A DNA stretch of 64,000 bases. Source: Polyodon spathula (lineage: Eukaryota; Chordata; Actinopteri; Acipenseriformes; Polyodontidae). Below are positions 36,976 through 51,716 of the stretch, in pieces. Under the pieces are notes generated by a model. That model was not told the origin of the DNA. It saw nothing but the letters and a program-made list of their open reading frames with translations, and searched no databases. The stretch spans positions 3,175,835 to 3,239,834 of the forward strand of contig NC_054555.1 in NCBI RefSeq assembly GCF_017654505.1. Reading direction: 5' to 3'. The position numbers and the translations under genes were made by a program. How positions within the stretch are numbered: position 1 is the stretch's first letter; every line of letters starts with the position of its first letter.

Positions 36976-37406
36976 CATGTTATATTTTAATACATGTTAT
37001 AGTTTCTTCTGTATCATACTTTTAAATACGTCGAAGTAAATCGAGTTCTCCATTTAAAATACGGCGGCTTTGCTGTTTTCTTTTTTTTTTTAAACAACAC
37101 CATTGACACGCTTACTGGCATAAGAATTCAATCCTTTTTTTTTCAATGCGCCATTTAGAAATCGAGTACTCAACCTTTGTCCACGAGATAATTGGACATT
37201 TGCCTCCCTGCTCTACAGTTAGTTCTATATCCAGAAGAAGCTGTTGTAAACCACAGGCGTATAGAAGCCATCTGTCTATCACAAGCAGACCCTTTCATAC
37301 TCTGAGCAGTGATTTATGTTGTCCACCAGAAGTGTGGTCGTGTTTAACAAATCTCACTGCACTGCGGTGTCATTCAGACTGCTTTACGAATTGCCCAGTT
37401 GAATAT

Positions 37407-37407
37407 G

Positions 37408-37463
<56 letters not shown>
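37407..37463. repeat. (TG)n microsatellite
   Basis: About 28 TG units. Confidence 0.9.
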
Positions 37464-37466
<3 letters not shown>

Positions 37467-37524
37467 AGGTCGATTTTACCATAGGGATATTTGCTCTGTG
37501 TGCGTGTGTGTATGAAAGAAAGAA

Positions 37525-38260
37525 AGAAATCAATCAATCTTCATTTTATATCGCGCCTTTCATAGTGGAACACCATCGCAAAGAACTTTACAAGATGCAA
37601 TAAATACAAGAAAATCCATAATACTTCAAATAGAGAAATGCATAATACATGATATACAGTGGAAAGTGCAGAATACATGAAATAGTATAATAAATACAGT
37701 TGAAAGTGCAGAATACATGAAATAGTACAATACAGTGGAAAGTGCAGAATACATGAAATAGTACAATAAATACAGTGGAAAGTGCAGAATACATGATAGT
37801 AACAATACGTGAAATAGTAGCAGCAGCTAATAACAGATATCAGGCTTAAGGAGCATGGAAAGCAAAAAAGAACAGGTGGGTTTTGAGAGCTGATTTAAAG
37901 TGAGCTACAGTCGGAGCATCACAAACCAAAGCTGGGAGAGAGTTCCAGTTCCAGGAGTGGGGAAGCGTATTAGCATTGCACAGGCTTCAATGCACAATAG
38001 TGCACAGTGCAAAACACATGATATTAAACAAGTAGGACATTAGAAAGGTTTTAGGAAAATATAGATTAAACTAAAACTGGTTCAAATTGCACACTGATGT
38101 AAAGCGCTCTCTTCAATTGTGTTAATATTCTGGTCTAGGTTGGATTTGAGTAGTTTAAAGTAGTCGGGTATATGGGTCAGTATTTTAAAGTTTGGTGTTT
38201 GCTGCCTATGAAGCCCAATTTACTGCATTGGTTGAATTGGGTGGTACCTAGCATTGATTT
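37525..38260 (+). repeat. dispersed fish repeat, contains a minisatellite
   Basis: TATATCGCGCCTTTCATAGT, then ACCATCGCAAAGAACTTTAC, and further on GGTGGGTTTTGAGAGCTGAT and GGGAGAGAGTTCCAGTTCCA match the core phrases of a dispersed non-coding repeat common in fish genomes. The boundaries are approximate. A local tandem array (37655-37820) sits inside it. Confidence 0.45.
37655..37820. repeat. about 40-bp tandem repeat, four copies
   Basis: The phrase GTGCAGAATACATGA starts at 37666, 37706, 37742 and 37782, giving steps of 40, 36 and 40 bp. The short step comes from loss of four bases (the TAAA in AATAAATACAG). The array ends in a degraded copy. Confidence 0.85.
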
Positions 38261-39193
38261 TGACAAGGTTTTGATAGCAGATATAAAGTCACCTCAAAAA
38301 TAATTTCATTAATAATCTATTTAATAATTTGAGTGTAAATAGCTATTAAAACATGTATGTTTCTGCATCTAATTCCACATTCAGATGTATACAAATATGA
38401 ACAAAAAGTTTTTTTGTTTTTTTTTAAAATCCAGATATAGTATGTGGTGTGATCTGAGCTTGGCCAAGACAATTATTTGCTGCATCATAAATGAAATGAG
38501 GCAGGTTAGTCTTTGGGACCCACGTATTTAGATGAGTCACAGTATTGAGCCACTATCGCATATAAGAATGTTCGCTATATGAATGCTCCTCTTTAAGATA
38601 ATCATGTGTCACAAGTCCATTGACCTGTTTAAGACCTCATTGACCTTCCAAGGCTGTAATATTCCCTCGTCCAGCTTCCCTCTGCTGATTAAAAACCTAA
38701 TTTGCTCACTTTTCTATATTCCAATGATGCTATTCTTCAAGTTTGAAGCTTTCTTGGTGAAAGAGCCCTATGCATAGTTTAGCCAGACCATGCATTTGTC
38801 CTTACACCCACTAGTACACATACTCCTTGTAAAGACGAGAATCCTGTGGTCTGTTTATTTAGATTCTGTATAGAACCATTCAGAACTGAACATCAACAAG
38901 GTTTTGTTGTCAGTAAGGGATGAGGAATGAAGTAGAGGAAAACTTCTAGATTAATTTGTAGAATTCATGAGGTATCATAAGGAGAAAGGATTACAGAAAT
39001 GTGTAACCCCCCTTTCTCCCCCAGGCCTTTTATTCTAGTTTACTGCTAACCACCAGGCTCTCCTAGCAATAATCCCCAAGACTATCAACTCTCAATGAAT
39101 CCCACTGCCATTGGTTTAGGAAAGGAGTGACACTAAAGACATGCATTCATTCAGGCTGATTGGAAATACTTCCAAGCACCTGAGGTTCTCTGC

Positions 39194-39226
39194 ACAGCAG
39201 CAGCAACAGCAGCAACAGCAGCAGTA
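39194..39226. repeat. CAG/CAA trinucleotide run
   Basis: CAG units interrupted by CAA. It lies in no supported reading frame. Confidence 0.8.
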
Positions 39227-42200
39227 GGCACATGTTGACAATGAACTGAAGGTAATAAAGCTAACAGTCCAAAATAACCTGCAGCTTTTATTTGTAATTC
39301 CTCTCGACTCTCTGATTATGATGATTTAAATAGTTAAACACGGCCTGCAGATTGCTTTAAATGATCATCACAGTAACCAATTAAAGAATCTTAACTGTGG
39401 CGAATCTTACAAGCGTCACATTGTATCATGTATATGTATATCATATCATACTCCCTGTTGATTTCTGTATAATACAACAGTCCTTGACCAACACACATTC
39501 TCTTTGTTCTCTCTCTCTCTCACTCTCTGGGTTTCTCCAAGCATTACTTCCCTGTCTGAGCTGCACTTGTTCCTGGGCCTCCAGGGAACTGTCAAACATC
39601 ACTACCCCGCTGTCAGGGATGCAGGCACATTGTTTTCTGTTTCGGCTATAATCAATAATTCATCACTCATTTTAAGGGATTTAACAGAGAATACTCCCTC
39701 TTCGCTACAGACAAAAGAGAGAGAGGTCCCTGAACTTTGTTCACCTAGGAATGTTCAAAGCTATAGCTCCAAGCAGTTTCCAGATACTTTCCAATAACTG
39801 TAAGTAATCACTCCTTTCTTTTTCAGTATAAATACAGAACACCCTTGTGTTTCAAATTGCAGTTTGATATTCATGAAGCAGTTTCACAATTATTCTATTA
39901 TAAAAACAGGCATGAAAAAAACAAACATTCTTTAAATAACGCACAACTGAAAGCTTTGTGAATAGGACACTGAATTTCCATACATTCCAGTGCTGTTTTA
40001 TCGCTAACTTGGAGTTTTAAGGGAAGGCTATGAGTGTGACTGAGTAGGCTTTTAATGTCTGACAATGTGTGCTGTGCTTCTTTGATACTGTGAGCCCATG
40101 TGTCAAGATTATCCCCTTACTGATCAGTAGCCACAATGGGTTGAGAGAAATTTAATTGCATTATAATAAATTAATTGGATGCTTGCTTTTGTAATACATT
40201 AATTGCATACTTTCTTTTGTACCTAATCAGTCAGCTTAATATGCTTCCATCCGCCTTGGTGCATTTAAGCATTCCTATTCATAGTCTTTAGCTTGTAAGG
40301 AAGGTTGAACGAATGAGTTGTGGTTAGATGGCATCAAGGAGTCTTAAACTACAATAATCTCCCACAAATATACAATAGTTGGCATATATACTTCAATCAG
40401 ATACAATCACAAGCAATTCACTTTGGGTACCATTGCTTGGGGTTGTGTTTTCCATTGTTGCCCATTTATTGGCTCAAGTCCGTATCAAATGTTTTAGGTC
40501 TGTGCATATAGAACACTTGGTAAAGAACACTTGGGCCATCTAGAGCGGTTCTGCTGAGTAAGCTGGTGACAAAAGATACCGTGAGATTGGTGGACAGCAT
40601 TAAACCTTGCCTTATGTCCCATGAGTTGTGCCAGCTAACCAAAAATAACACTGTACAGGAATGCTAATCATCAGGCTCGTTCACCAGTAGAAAGGGATTC
40701 AGCAGCAATTGTCCAACTTAAACCACCATTTATCAGGGCTGCTAAATATATTTAGATCCTTTTTAACAATTCCCCCAGAAGGCCAGGGCTATTCCCAGAA
40801 GAGAAACTGTGTGAAACAGCATTACAACCAAGCAGACTCTGAGGCATATTGTCTTAAGCCATCATTATAAGAGTGAACCCTGAAGACCTATTGATTTCTC
40901 ATGATTAGTAAGTCAAACTATTTATTAAGAAGCTTACAAGTGGTTAAATAATCCTCATTCACAAAAGTATTCATTCAATAGTGTCACATCAGAATTGTAA
41001 TTACAAGTACACATCATGACTGTTTCCCACATAAGAGGTGTATGTATTTTTTTTTCAATTTCCAGCAAGCAAAAGCTGATAGTTTGGGTTCTGATTGTAC
41101 ATGTTCAGTGGTGTGCTTTGAGGGACAGAGCTAATAGTAGTTCACAGCTTTACCACTCTAAAACAAATCCTATTGTCCATATGGCTTCATATAAGTAAGT
41201 GAAGCCTTGTTATAACTTGACTAATGTTAAGCTTGTGGTGAGAATATCACAGCTGTCCACATTTCCTGAACATAAGGCATTTGCTGGATATTTGCAGTGT
41301 TGCTTGCACAGCTACAATGGAGCCCCATATACCATACAGCACTCTGTAGGAAACGAAGAATATAAACCTTTCATTGTAGGCAACAAAGCTCTTCTGTTGA
41401 TGTACGCTTTATGGAGCCACACTGACACATGACTGGAAGGACAGGACAGATCTTTGCTAAGGACATTTCAGAAGTGTTGATTATCTCCCCTTCCCTTCGG
41501 TTTCTATACTGTGCATTTCTTTGTTTAATTTATTTGCTATCAAGATTACATATTTGAATGGCATTTCTGTTAGCTCAGGTAGAATTTAACACCAGCAGAC
41601 CCTCTAAATGAAGTTCATCAAGGATTGGCTAATAGAAATGCAATTAGGCCAGCTTGTTGTCTCTTGAGAAGCTGGGGATTAATCATTAAATGCTAGTATC
41701 TGAGGTCCAGAGATAGAGACATTTGCTGGAATTATAAGAGGAAATGAGCTTTAAAAGAAAGTTCTTAAGTGAAAGTCTTTGATGTTTTGACAAAAAGGGC
41801 AACAAATGTTAATGGGACAAAACGTGGCATTAAAACTAATTGCAGGTTTTAAAAAAAAGGAAGAACAAAGCTGAAACGCTCCCTTGCTATTGAGTCATTT
41901 TCATGTGCAAATGCAGCAACAGTGTCTGATCTGTCAATGAAGACCTAGTTTCAGAATGAAAAAGTTTTGGCTTAGAGCTCATTTTAATTCACTGAAGTAA
42001 GGACATAGATTCAGGAATAACTGTAAAGTGGTCCACGCAGTTAGGAAAAGAAAGATAACACAACTCAGCTGTCATCCAGGTGATGACCTCCTGAGGCAAG
42101 ATGAATGGGAGGCAGCAGGTTTGTTTTGTTTTGAAGCAGGCTTTTTTTGCACCTTGGAGCTGATCGGCACCGTAAAAAGCATGTCTGAGTTTTCTGCTCA

Positions 42201-45200
42201 ACCCGACACCATTTGTTTCTTAACTCGTGGCGTGTTTATTAAATTAACCTTCAGCATATTTAACACAGAGATGTAGGAATAAGGTAGAATAAAGGTGGCC
42301 ACAATAAAAAGATTGCAACCGTTGTTTTGCAATCAACAGTAAATAATGGGGGAGGGGGGGGGGGCAACCTCAGGAAGTGAACTGATAAATGATAAAATGA
42401 AAATATTTAACATTGCAATAAGATCCCTTATCACAGTATATAGTAGTCCATTTAGTACAGATTAGCTATTATAGGGTGTTGGATGTCTTTATTAATCTCG
42501 CTGGTGCTTTCCTCTAGTGGTGATGTTATGATTTATCAGCTTCTCTCAATACAACAACACTGTGGAACGACATCTGGTATAGAGCAGTTTTATAAGCTGT
42601 AACAGTTGTAAAATCTGACACCGTTTAGAGCACTGAAATAAGCCCAGCATCATCCACTTGTCCCCTTTGATCCGAGAATATGCAACTGCAGATCTGTAAT
42701 GCAAAGAAAAGTGAAAATTCCTTGTCTGTGATTGATTAAGAAAGACGCGGATCCCAGCGCCTGCCAGCTACCCTTGACCTCCTTCTCTTTCCACATATTA
42801 ACACATTAACACTTTCCTCTCACACGGCCTGTCCCCTCATCAAAAGATTCCTTCTGAGCAATGGTATTTTCACCTTGCTGGCAATTAGATTAAGAGCTGC
42901 ACCCCTTCGCTCTCGGGGAGCAAAGCACACTCTGCAATCCACTTCGTTTACCAGGACTGACAAATGGCTGCTCCTGAACTGTGCCACAGCTGGCTATGTC
43001 CTTGTGTTAGCGGTCGTTATGATTGAAGGTAAGATACATTGCAATGCACTCTTTATATACACTGCGAATGGAGAATATTGACGCACTGTAACAGTAAAAT
43101 CCCTGGTATTGTAGCACACAGCTCTCATTCTGTTTGCTTGCTAAGTGATCAGCACTGTGAGCCTCCATGTAAAGCTTTTGAGGTGAACCATGTCATTTAT
43201 GAGAGTGACATGATATAATGGCTATACAGTTATAAAGGCTCAATGGTATAAAGGCCAGTTTTTCTTTTGGAATCCTAAGCTAATTTAAGCCTCCTCAGTA
43301 ATCTTACCCCATTGCTCCTGTCTGTTTTAAGAAGAGAAGTTGGTGTGGGAAAACAATCAGTGACTACACAATGTTCTAGGAGGAAAAAGCATAACAAAAG
43401 AGAATAGCAGCTTAGAATATCAGGCTTAGATTAAGGACAGAGGAAAGCATTCACGATACCTACAAATGATGCTGTCAGTGCTTCACCTGGTCTCTGAGAC
43501 TCGCCACAGAGAGCAGACTGTTTCAGGATTCAGGAATGTTAGAAAGATGCAGGGTGTTTGGCACATCTACTGGTAACATAACGAGCTGGCGTCAGGCCGC
43601 ATCCACATCAACACAATAGGGGCCACGGTTCTGTGAAATGGGAAGATTCTGTCAGCACGTTCCTGGAACAAGGCTTCTTGAATTGGCAAATCTTTAAGTG
43701 TGACCCTTGAACAGATTGTTACGGATTGGTTTGAGGCATTGTCTGCTATCCTTGAATTGCAGAGAGGTATGGAGCGAAGAGAGATGTTGATGACTTTAAA
43801 AAAAAAAGTGATTCTTATTTTTAAATACCTTTTTGTTGTTGTTTGTTTGTTTGATTTTTGTTATTTTTAAAGACAACTTGCTATTGACATGTTGAGAAGT
43901 GATTTAGAATTTTGCAATGAGGTTTATTAACAACAGCAATCTTTATAAGAACATAGGCTTGTTCCAGTACTGTTCACCTCTGCTTAACTCTCCCGTCCCT
44001 TTATATGTCTTTCATTAGCAGGGTGCTTCATACAGTGTATTGCAGGTTTTCTAATATTCTTAGATGAGTGATTAATAGATTTAGATACATGATTTCAGTA
44101 ATTCATATGAAACACCTCACTAAAGAAAAAGGAAAAAAGGTTGTCAAAATGTCAAAAGTATTTAACATAGAGCTGAAATATGAAGAGCGGTAACAGCTTA
44201 TTTCTTTTTATCATAATCAAATCAGTGTCATTAATTCCTAGAGCTCACTTTATGTCCATTGACTGTCATTGAGAGAGACAGCCTTTAACTTGCTCTGCAA
44301 GAGCACTGAGGTTCAAAACTCAGCTCGGTCCATATTGTAAAGGCCTCTTTTTCTTTGATGGGAAATGCATGCAAAAATCAGAATGACTTTGGTTTACCTC
44401 CCTTGTTTGAAAGCACGAGACTCGCAGAACAGTCTTGAGAAACTGGATGTTACGATTCAAACAGGCATATGGCGTGCACAGAAATCAACTGGAAGACACA
44501 TTAGATTGTGAGAGAGAATTAAATTGCAAAGTGGGGTTGACTCTGTTTCTTAAAGAGACACCAACTACCTCTGAGTACTGTTTGACCTTCGCAGTCACGC
44601 ACACAGTGTTTTAAAGAGCTCCAAGGAACATAAAGGAGAAGAACAGCACTCACCAGCTTCCAGTGTCATTCAAGGGTGTTTAACAGTGTACAGCGAATCC
44701 AGCATTAACTACATGTGTCACAGCCACAAGAAGTTACAACATGTTGTAAACCGGATACATTGATATCATTTATAACAGGGGGCTTACTATTCTCTTGACT
44801 GCAACCTGCTGTCTGTGCTTTACAAAGATCCACTAGGCAACTCGTCTCTCTCTGCCTCACTTTTGTTTAGAAATGTTGCAAGCTTCTTAGCAAGTACTGA
44901 ACAGTGATTTTTAATTTTAAAAAAAGGCTGCTGAAGTGATGCAATTGAAGCAACACTAAAATGCTCATTACCTGATTACTAAGACCTACTTTTGTGTTCT
45001 TCTACAACTGCTTTAGAATTATGGATGAAGCACATCCAGTAAACTTCCTCAAACAAGATGTTGCAACCCAGTTGAACTGTTCCAGGGTAACGATTCAAGT
45101 GAAGAATGAGTAATGAATACACTGGGTCAATGAAAACTTGATTAGATATACTGTGCACACTGTTTAATAAGGCTGGTGAAACAAACATCAATAACATGAC

Positions 45201-45317
45201 GTGTAAAAAATGATTACCACGCTTGTAATGTTTTTTTTTTATTTTATGAGCACTTCAGTGAGTTTATTGAAACGTTAACAACTAGATACGTAACATGCTA
45301 ACAAGTGTTGCTCATTT

Positions 45318-45325
45318 ACTACTAC

Positions 45326-45384
<59 letters not shown>
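45318..45384. repeat. (AAT)n microsatellite
   Basis: About 20 AAT units following a few ACT units. Confidence 0.9.
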
Positions 45385-45385
<1 letters not shown>

Positions 45386-48034
45386 AAAGTAACAGCACAA
45401 ATTGGCATTCTGAGTTGTTTATTTCTATTATGTTTTTAATCCTATTTTTATTCTTGAATTGAAATCTGGTATTGGAGTAAATGGGGATGGAGTTATTTTC
45501 AAAGCTGCAATAGCTGTTGTCCAGCATGCTCCTGGCCAATCACAACACTGTACAACAAGCTCTTAACGCACCAGCATTTCAGAACTTCTATAAATATTCT
45601 ACAACTAGAATGGTTGTCTGTCACTTTTTAGGATTTCTTTTAGTTATAAATGCTCATATTGTTTTCCACAGGATCTTTCATCTAGGAAAACCATCTTGAA
45701 AAAAAAAAAATATATATATATATAGAGACGACTATCTGCTTTGTCTATCAAAGTGAATAGTGATCCTGTCACTGCCCTTCTGTCTGGGTGATAATTGTAG
45801 AGGTCAGCTAGAGTGTGCATCTGCTTGTCCTTCTAAATGCTATCACATGGATCTGAAAGGCATCTGTATGTTGCTCCTGGTAGTAAATGTGTCTTAAGAC
45901 TGGATTTGAATCAATCATAGGAGCAATCGAGCATTTGGGTGTCTGCATTTCCATTGCGACTGAAAGCTCCAAAAATGAAATCAAAATAAATATTCTATTG
46001 ATTCAAGTACCATTTTACAATTCATGTATTGGAAGCATGACCTCAATGGACTTATTCAGATATCAGAAGCACAGTGTTATTGAAAATCCATTATATTTAT
46101 CAGTTATGTTATGGCACTGCAGAACAGATGTGTCCCCATGGGGTGTAATGAAGAGATAACAGCATGGAGAGAGATGGGCACAGCAGCTGTGTTTCAGGAA
46201 ATCTGCTCTATACAGACCACAGACCACTTCACTTTGGATAAAGTCATCACAATAAAAAAAAAAAAAAAACATAGAACATATAAAGTGAAAATGAGCGATA
46301 CATTTATAAACATCTATTTGCAAATTGACTAATTTAAGCACCCGACAGAATTTGTCATGTATAGGACCAACATATTCAGGACAGCTTTTTGCCTGACACC
46401 AATAAAAATGTAAAGGCATGTCAAGTTAAATGCAAATGAAGAGCTTACAGATACTTCATTCGGTTTAAAAGCAAGTAATTGGCATCTCGTAATTGAATTA
46501 AATAAAAGGCAACCACCTTGCAAAGCTTGCATTCATACAGCTGTAGAATACCCCTGGACAATACAAATACACTGGACTATCAATCTACAGTAACCGTCAT
46601 TGGATTGTATTGCAGTGTAAAACTGACCAGAGTTTAAATGCCTCACATCATTAAAAGGACAAAGCCAGAGACGAACAGCACAGGCTGCTGCAGTGACTAA
46701 TGTGGGGATGTTTTAGTTTTTTTTTTTAGATATTATTATTAATGTTCAGCTATTTATTTATCACACTTGATTCAAACTTGTAATGGTTATGAATAATACA
46801 CAGTAAAGTGCAATATCAGTTTCCATTAATCTTGTAATCCCTTTTAATAAACCTATTCACAAGAACCTTGCAGAGTGTGTCCCAGGAGGCTGGGTCTCAT
46901 AGTAACTTCCCTTATATATCCGCAGTACCACCACTGGTACCTTATTTTCACATTTACTATATACTGTGCATAACATTGGGAGCTAACTGGAATACATGTT
47001 GTCTGTTGCCTTTACATTATATGTAAAGGAAACCACAATAAATGTTACCCTGAATCACTGCAGAGACCAGAGTATTATACATTATATACAATGCTTTAAA
47101 TATTGTAGGGGTTTAGGCTGTGTACAGTAAAGTACTGTTTATATTTCTATCAATCACAGCACTGTGTCTACTTGACATTCCTACTTGTTTATATGTATAT
47201 TAGTTCAAAGAGCCAGCTGCCCATTTATAGTTACATGAATGATGAAATAGGTATTAGAAAATACACATGGGAATGAAACTTGTGTTTGCCACTGATAGCT
47301 GGAGTTATAGGACAGCCTGCGTTCCTGCATTGCAGGGTGCAACGACGTTGAAGGATGCATGCTTGCATGTTAAGTTTCTCCCCAGAAGCCCTTGATGGAA
47401 TTGCAGCCTTATTATACACAGTTCCTGTAAACAGGAAACGTTTATAGCATTTTTGCATATATAAAGTATGCGTCCACTATATATAAACGCTAATTTTGCA
47501 GCATGTTTATTTTGTGGATTTGTAATAAAAGCTAAATTATTGGACATTTCTTGCCAGCAAACATTTACTGATTTACAGTACATAGCAGCATTTTGGTAAA
47601 CCTTTTAGGCTGCAGTAATTACATATTACCTTTGTATATTTTTATGTGCAGTTCCATGGATTTTTATTTAAATTATATGTCTACTGAAACACATGCATAT
47701 AGCACACAACCCCTACTTACTGCCCGTGTGTATACGAGTCAGTATATCTTTTGCATTTGTATGCTTTTCAATGTAGTCAATTCAGAGAGCAACTTGAGTG
47801 TTCCTCTCCAATGCTGGTAGAGGTTCATTGCTAATTACAGTGAGTGCTTTGTTCTGCATCACTCTCTTTATTCTAGAAGATGATAGTGGCTCACTGCTCT
47901 TGACATTCACATCAATAGTAGTTTGAGGATGATGGATTCCTCTGCGCTCTCTGTATAAACCACTTTGTGATTATTAATTACACACTTTTCATGATGCCTA
48001 CAGCACTGGAGAAAGGTCATGATGTACTTAAAGA

Positions 48035-48036
48035 CA

Positions 48037-48092
<56 letters not shown>
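48035..48092. repeat. (GAAA)n microsatellite
   Basis: About 14 GAAA units, a pure purine tract. Confidence 0.9.
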
Positions 48093-48650
48093 GAAAATAC
48101 ATCAAAAACCTACATTTGAAAGACAAAGAAAAAAAAAACAGACACACACAAGTATAGTCAAAGCAAGACACCTACACTTAGATAATAAAAGCAGCGGGTT
48201 TCCAGCATGAGATTCATTTGTTTGTTCTTTTACAGCCAGGTGTTTGATGAGACCTGGTAAGAGCACATTCAGGTTCCAGCAGTTGGCACACAACTCTCCG
48301 TTGTAGGGTGTTTATATATTGATGCAGTCAGGAGGGTGCCAGTGTTAAAGAGATAAGTGGCTATTTTTCCATTATCTTACAATTACAATTGAATGCTTCC
48401 ATCATCATTATAAAAGACAGCTATGGCAACCAGAAGGGCCCACAGTTAATTAAATAAAATGTTACCCTACAAAAAACAGGTCTGCTTAACCTACCCTATG
48501 CACCAAAATATACCTTCATTGTCGTGGCTCTTGGCAAACCATCAACTAGGATGAGTCAAAGGATGATCAATAAATATCATGCCTTACTAGTAGTCCTCTC
48601 TTAGCATTGATGCTTCCATTGTTACCTTCATAACAGGATGAAAGACATTA

Positions 48651-48767
48651 ACACAAAGTAGAGAGCTGCATGTTTAGCTGGTAATTTTAACACGAAGTAG
48701 AGAACTGCATGTTTAGCTGGTAATTTTAACACGAAGTAGAGAACTGCATGTTTAGCTGGTAATCTTT
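48651..48767. repeat. 39-bp minisatellite, three copies
   Basis: Copies at 48651-48689, 48690-48728 and 48729-48767. Each starts ACAC(A/G)AAGTAGAGA and contains CTGCATGTTTAGCTGGTAAT. Copies 2 and 3 are nearly identical and copy 1 carries a few differences. Confidence 0.9.
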
Positions 48768-49397
48768 ACATTTTAAGATTTGTCTTGTGGAGGGAGTTTG
48801 AGTGCAGGGTATTCAAAGGTTCCAGAGAGATGTTGCTGTACTGCAGAATGGTAATGACTGATAAATCCATCTCATTTTCAGTCTTTCTTTGGCACCAGAA
48901 TTGACTGCAGTATTGAGGGTTGCTCTGTCTGAAGTCCTGAAGCATTGTGATATATGACATCTGAGATTAATTCAATTTACTGAACAGCTTTGTCGAGAAC
49001 CTCTTATCAATATCAAGGGCTTTGCACATCTGAAAATTATTCCTTGATCATTTCAGACATCTATACCCTCATCATTTCTGCAGCTCAGAGTGGTGGAGAC
49101 TTGCACCAGCTACTACTGCAGGAAGGTTGAAAGCAGCAGATAGGGACGGGCTCTAGAGACTGGTTATAAATCACACAGAGGTTCTGCCACTGGTACTAAA
49201 AACCTGCATGGTAGTTGACCATATAACTGATTCTGCAGTTCTGAAAAAAGCATGAACTGTGTTTTATATCATCTCTATGTGTGTGTGTGTGTATATATAC
49301 ATATACAGTAGATACAGTAGTCTGTCGATTATCTGACTGCAGTGGCACCAAAGTAAGGGCAGATATGTAAAAAGTCAGATAAATAAATCCTGTTTTG

Positions 49398-49515
49398 TGA
49401 CAGGGTAGCCGTGTGCCATGTGTGTGCGTCCATTCGCTGCTGAGTGACAGGCAGGAGATCGAGACAGAGGTTGAAGCTGATACGCCCAGCAGGCAAACAG
49501 GATTTATTTACATAT
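49398..49515 (-). mobile_element. degenerate LTR fragment, reverse orientation
   Basis: The reverse complement contains CCTCTGTCTCGATCTCCTGCC and ends GGCTACCCTGTCA. It resembles the right end of the copy at 22570-22850 (CCTCTGGGTCTCTTTCCTGCC, ending GCTACCCTGCCA). Only the right part of the LTR is recognisable. Confidence 0.35.
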
Positions 49516-50829
49516 CAACACACTGAACAGCTCACGTGGCACTACCAGCACATACAACACAGTGTACGGAAACTTTGGTGGAATATAAAATCTCTGAACT
49601 AATGTTCTCTGTTCAATAATAAACTAACACTGCTGAAGAGCTTGATCATGGAGGATATACAGTTAGGGCCAGAATGTGAAAGGCGGATACACAACAGATT
49701 ACTGTGAAGTGGAATAGCATAAGTGGAGTAATATTCTTACCGGGACTAGTTTCAATAAGTGTATTTTCTTACATTCAAGTCCAGTTTTGCACTGCTGAAA
49801 TTCAGTTCAGGAGCAGCTGAGTTCCTCACGAGTTTAAATTCAGATGCTTTTATACATGTGGACAAGTTAAATTGGCAATTGATTTTCCAATCAACTGTTG
49901 ACTCTCTTTGGTCGTTTGGTCTGAAGAGTGCCCTGGTTGCCATTGCAGCAAGGTCGTTTGAACTCACTGATCACATGTGAGTAAATATACCACAATGATT
50001 TATAAACATAGTATTCCTTTAATCAGCTGACAAGATACCATACTGTACTGCACATGTTTCTAATCCCACCTTTAACATCTATACCAATGCAGAGCACTGG
50101 TCTCATGTTTAATCTGCTTTAAGGATAGAATAAGGACATCTCCAAAACCATGGTCATACTGCAGTTCATGGTAATGATTACATTACACAAAGTCTGTTAT
50201 TGACCTTTCAAGTTTTATTTTTCCTAAATTTTTTTCCTAAAAAATACATTGTTTGAAAAAGGGATTATTGACTTAATGATCTATGATCTTGAACTATACT
50301 CGCAAAATTATTTTCTTCAATTTGTCATGAACACATGAAGGAACATTGTGCTATTGACGATTTGGAGTAAATATCTGATCTTACCTCATTAATTTAAATC
50401 CCCAGTATATTTATTAAGGTAGATTAGCTGTCTTTGTAAATTCTGTTTTAGTGTACCCTTGGCCTGGTACACATGTGTAAATAATACGAAGTTCTGAATG
50501 TAATTCCACTCAAAGCCTAGGCTTGTCATGTGTGTCAGTGTTCACTTCAAGAGGAGTCAATAGAAAGCCCCCCCATTCATTAGAATCAGAGCAGAGGGGG
50601 GCAGATGAAAAAACAGGACCACATTGTGTTTTTCTGGTGTGAGATTATTACATTCTAAAAAGTGTGGCTCTGCATCTCCTGGTTTTTGATGTCACGAAAT
50701 ATATTTCCTAAACTGCTAGTTGTGCATGGCGGAATGGGTGACAGGCTGAGGACTGGCTGATGTAAAAAATAAAAAATAATAAAAAAAAGCTTTACCTCAT
50801 GCATGAAATATAGGATAGGAATTTTAAGC

Positions 50830-50892
<63 letters not shown>
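50830..50892. repeat. (AAT)n microsatellite
   Basis: About 20 AAT units. Confidence 0.9.
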
Positions 50893-50894
<2 letters not shown>

Positions 50895-51687
50895 GCTTCT
50901 ATCCTTGCAAGATTATAGATCATGATTATAGATTATAGAAATAAGACTCCTATTGCATAGCAGTTTCACCCATTCCAGGTTTTACTATGAGCTTGATTAG
51001 CCACAGTTGGTAGGTAACAAGCTCAGGTGTGTCTTATTAAATTCATAGGAAAATCAGGAGTGGATAAAACTGCTATGGAATGGGAGCCTTAATCCCTGCC
51101 TTTTCTTGAGCCAGTGTCCCTAGTATGCCAATAGATAGACTTGGACCAACATGTGACTTACCCCATTAAACAAGACAGACGTCCAGTTACAAGATGTGCC
51201 CGTCTGTGCTGCAAAAACTGCCGTGTTTTAATAAAGACATATCGAGGAAACAAATTAGCCATGCTCTCATAAAGAATTACAAATGCATTTTTTTTGGCTA
51301 CACTGTGTAGCATATTTTTATACAGCAGATGGAAATTTTAACTGAATTTGCTATAAAACGTAATTGTTTTGTTTTTTTTGTTAGAATGTCTAGAGGGTAG
51401 TTAAGTGAATGCTGTTCCAAGAAAACGTAATGATGTAGTGAACCGTAAAGGGCAACAAGAAATCATCAAAAAAACAAAACAAAACACTTTTGTAGGCAGT
51501 CTGACTAGAAAATTAATTAAAACTACTGTTGAAAAAAAAAAAAGCACAAATGTTGTGAACAAGATGATGCTGTTTGCACTTCATTAAAGGAATATCATTT
51601 CACACAAAACAAAAAAAACACAATAAATATACTAAAGCAGAAATAAATAACTCAGCAGTTTCATTTAACATTCAGAATCACGATAAA

Positions 51688-51716
51688 ATAAACTAATTAA
51701 TTAATTAATTAATTAA
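51688..51716. repeat. (AATT)n run
   Basis: Six or so AATT units, followed by an A run. Confidence 0.8.

Noticed and set aside
41246..41270. A second possible RE1 site in reverse orientation (CTGTCC followed by TCCTGAA)
   Set aside because: The spacing between half-sites is one base too long and the second half is poor; treated as chance.
42875..43081. Open frame on the + strand with a hydrophobic stretch (CATAGYVLVLAVVMIEG)
   Set aside because: The single short frame has no flanking exon evidence and no resemblance to a receptor or other family; likely chance.
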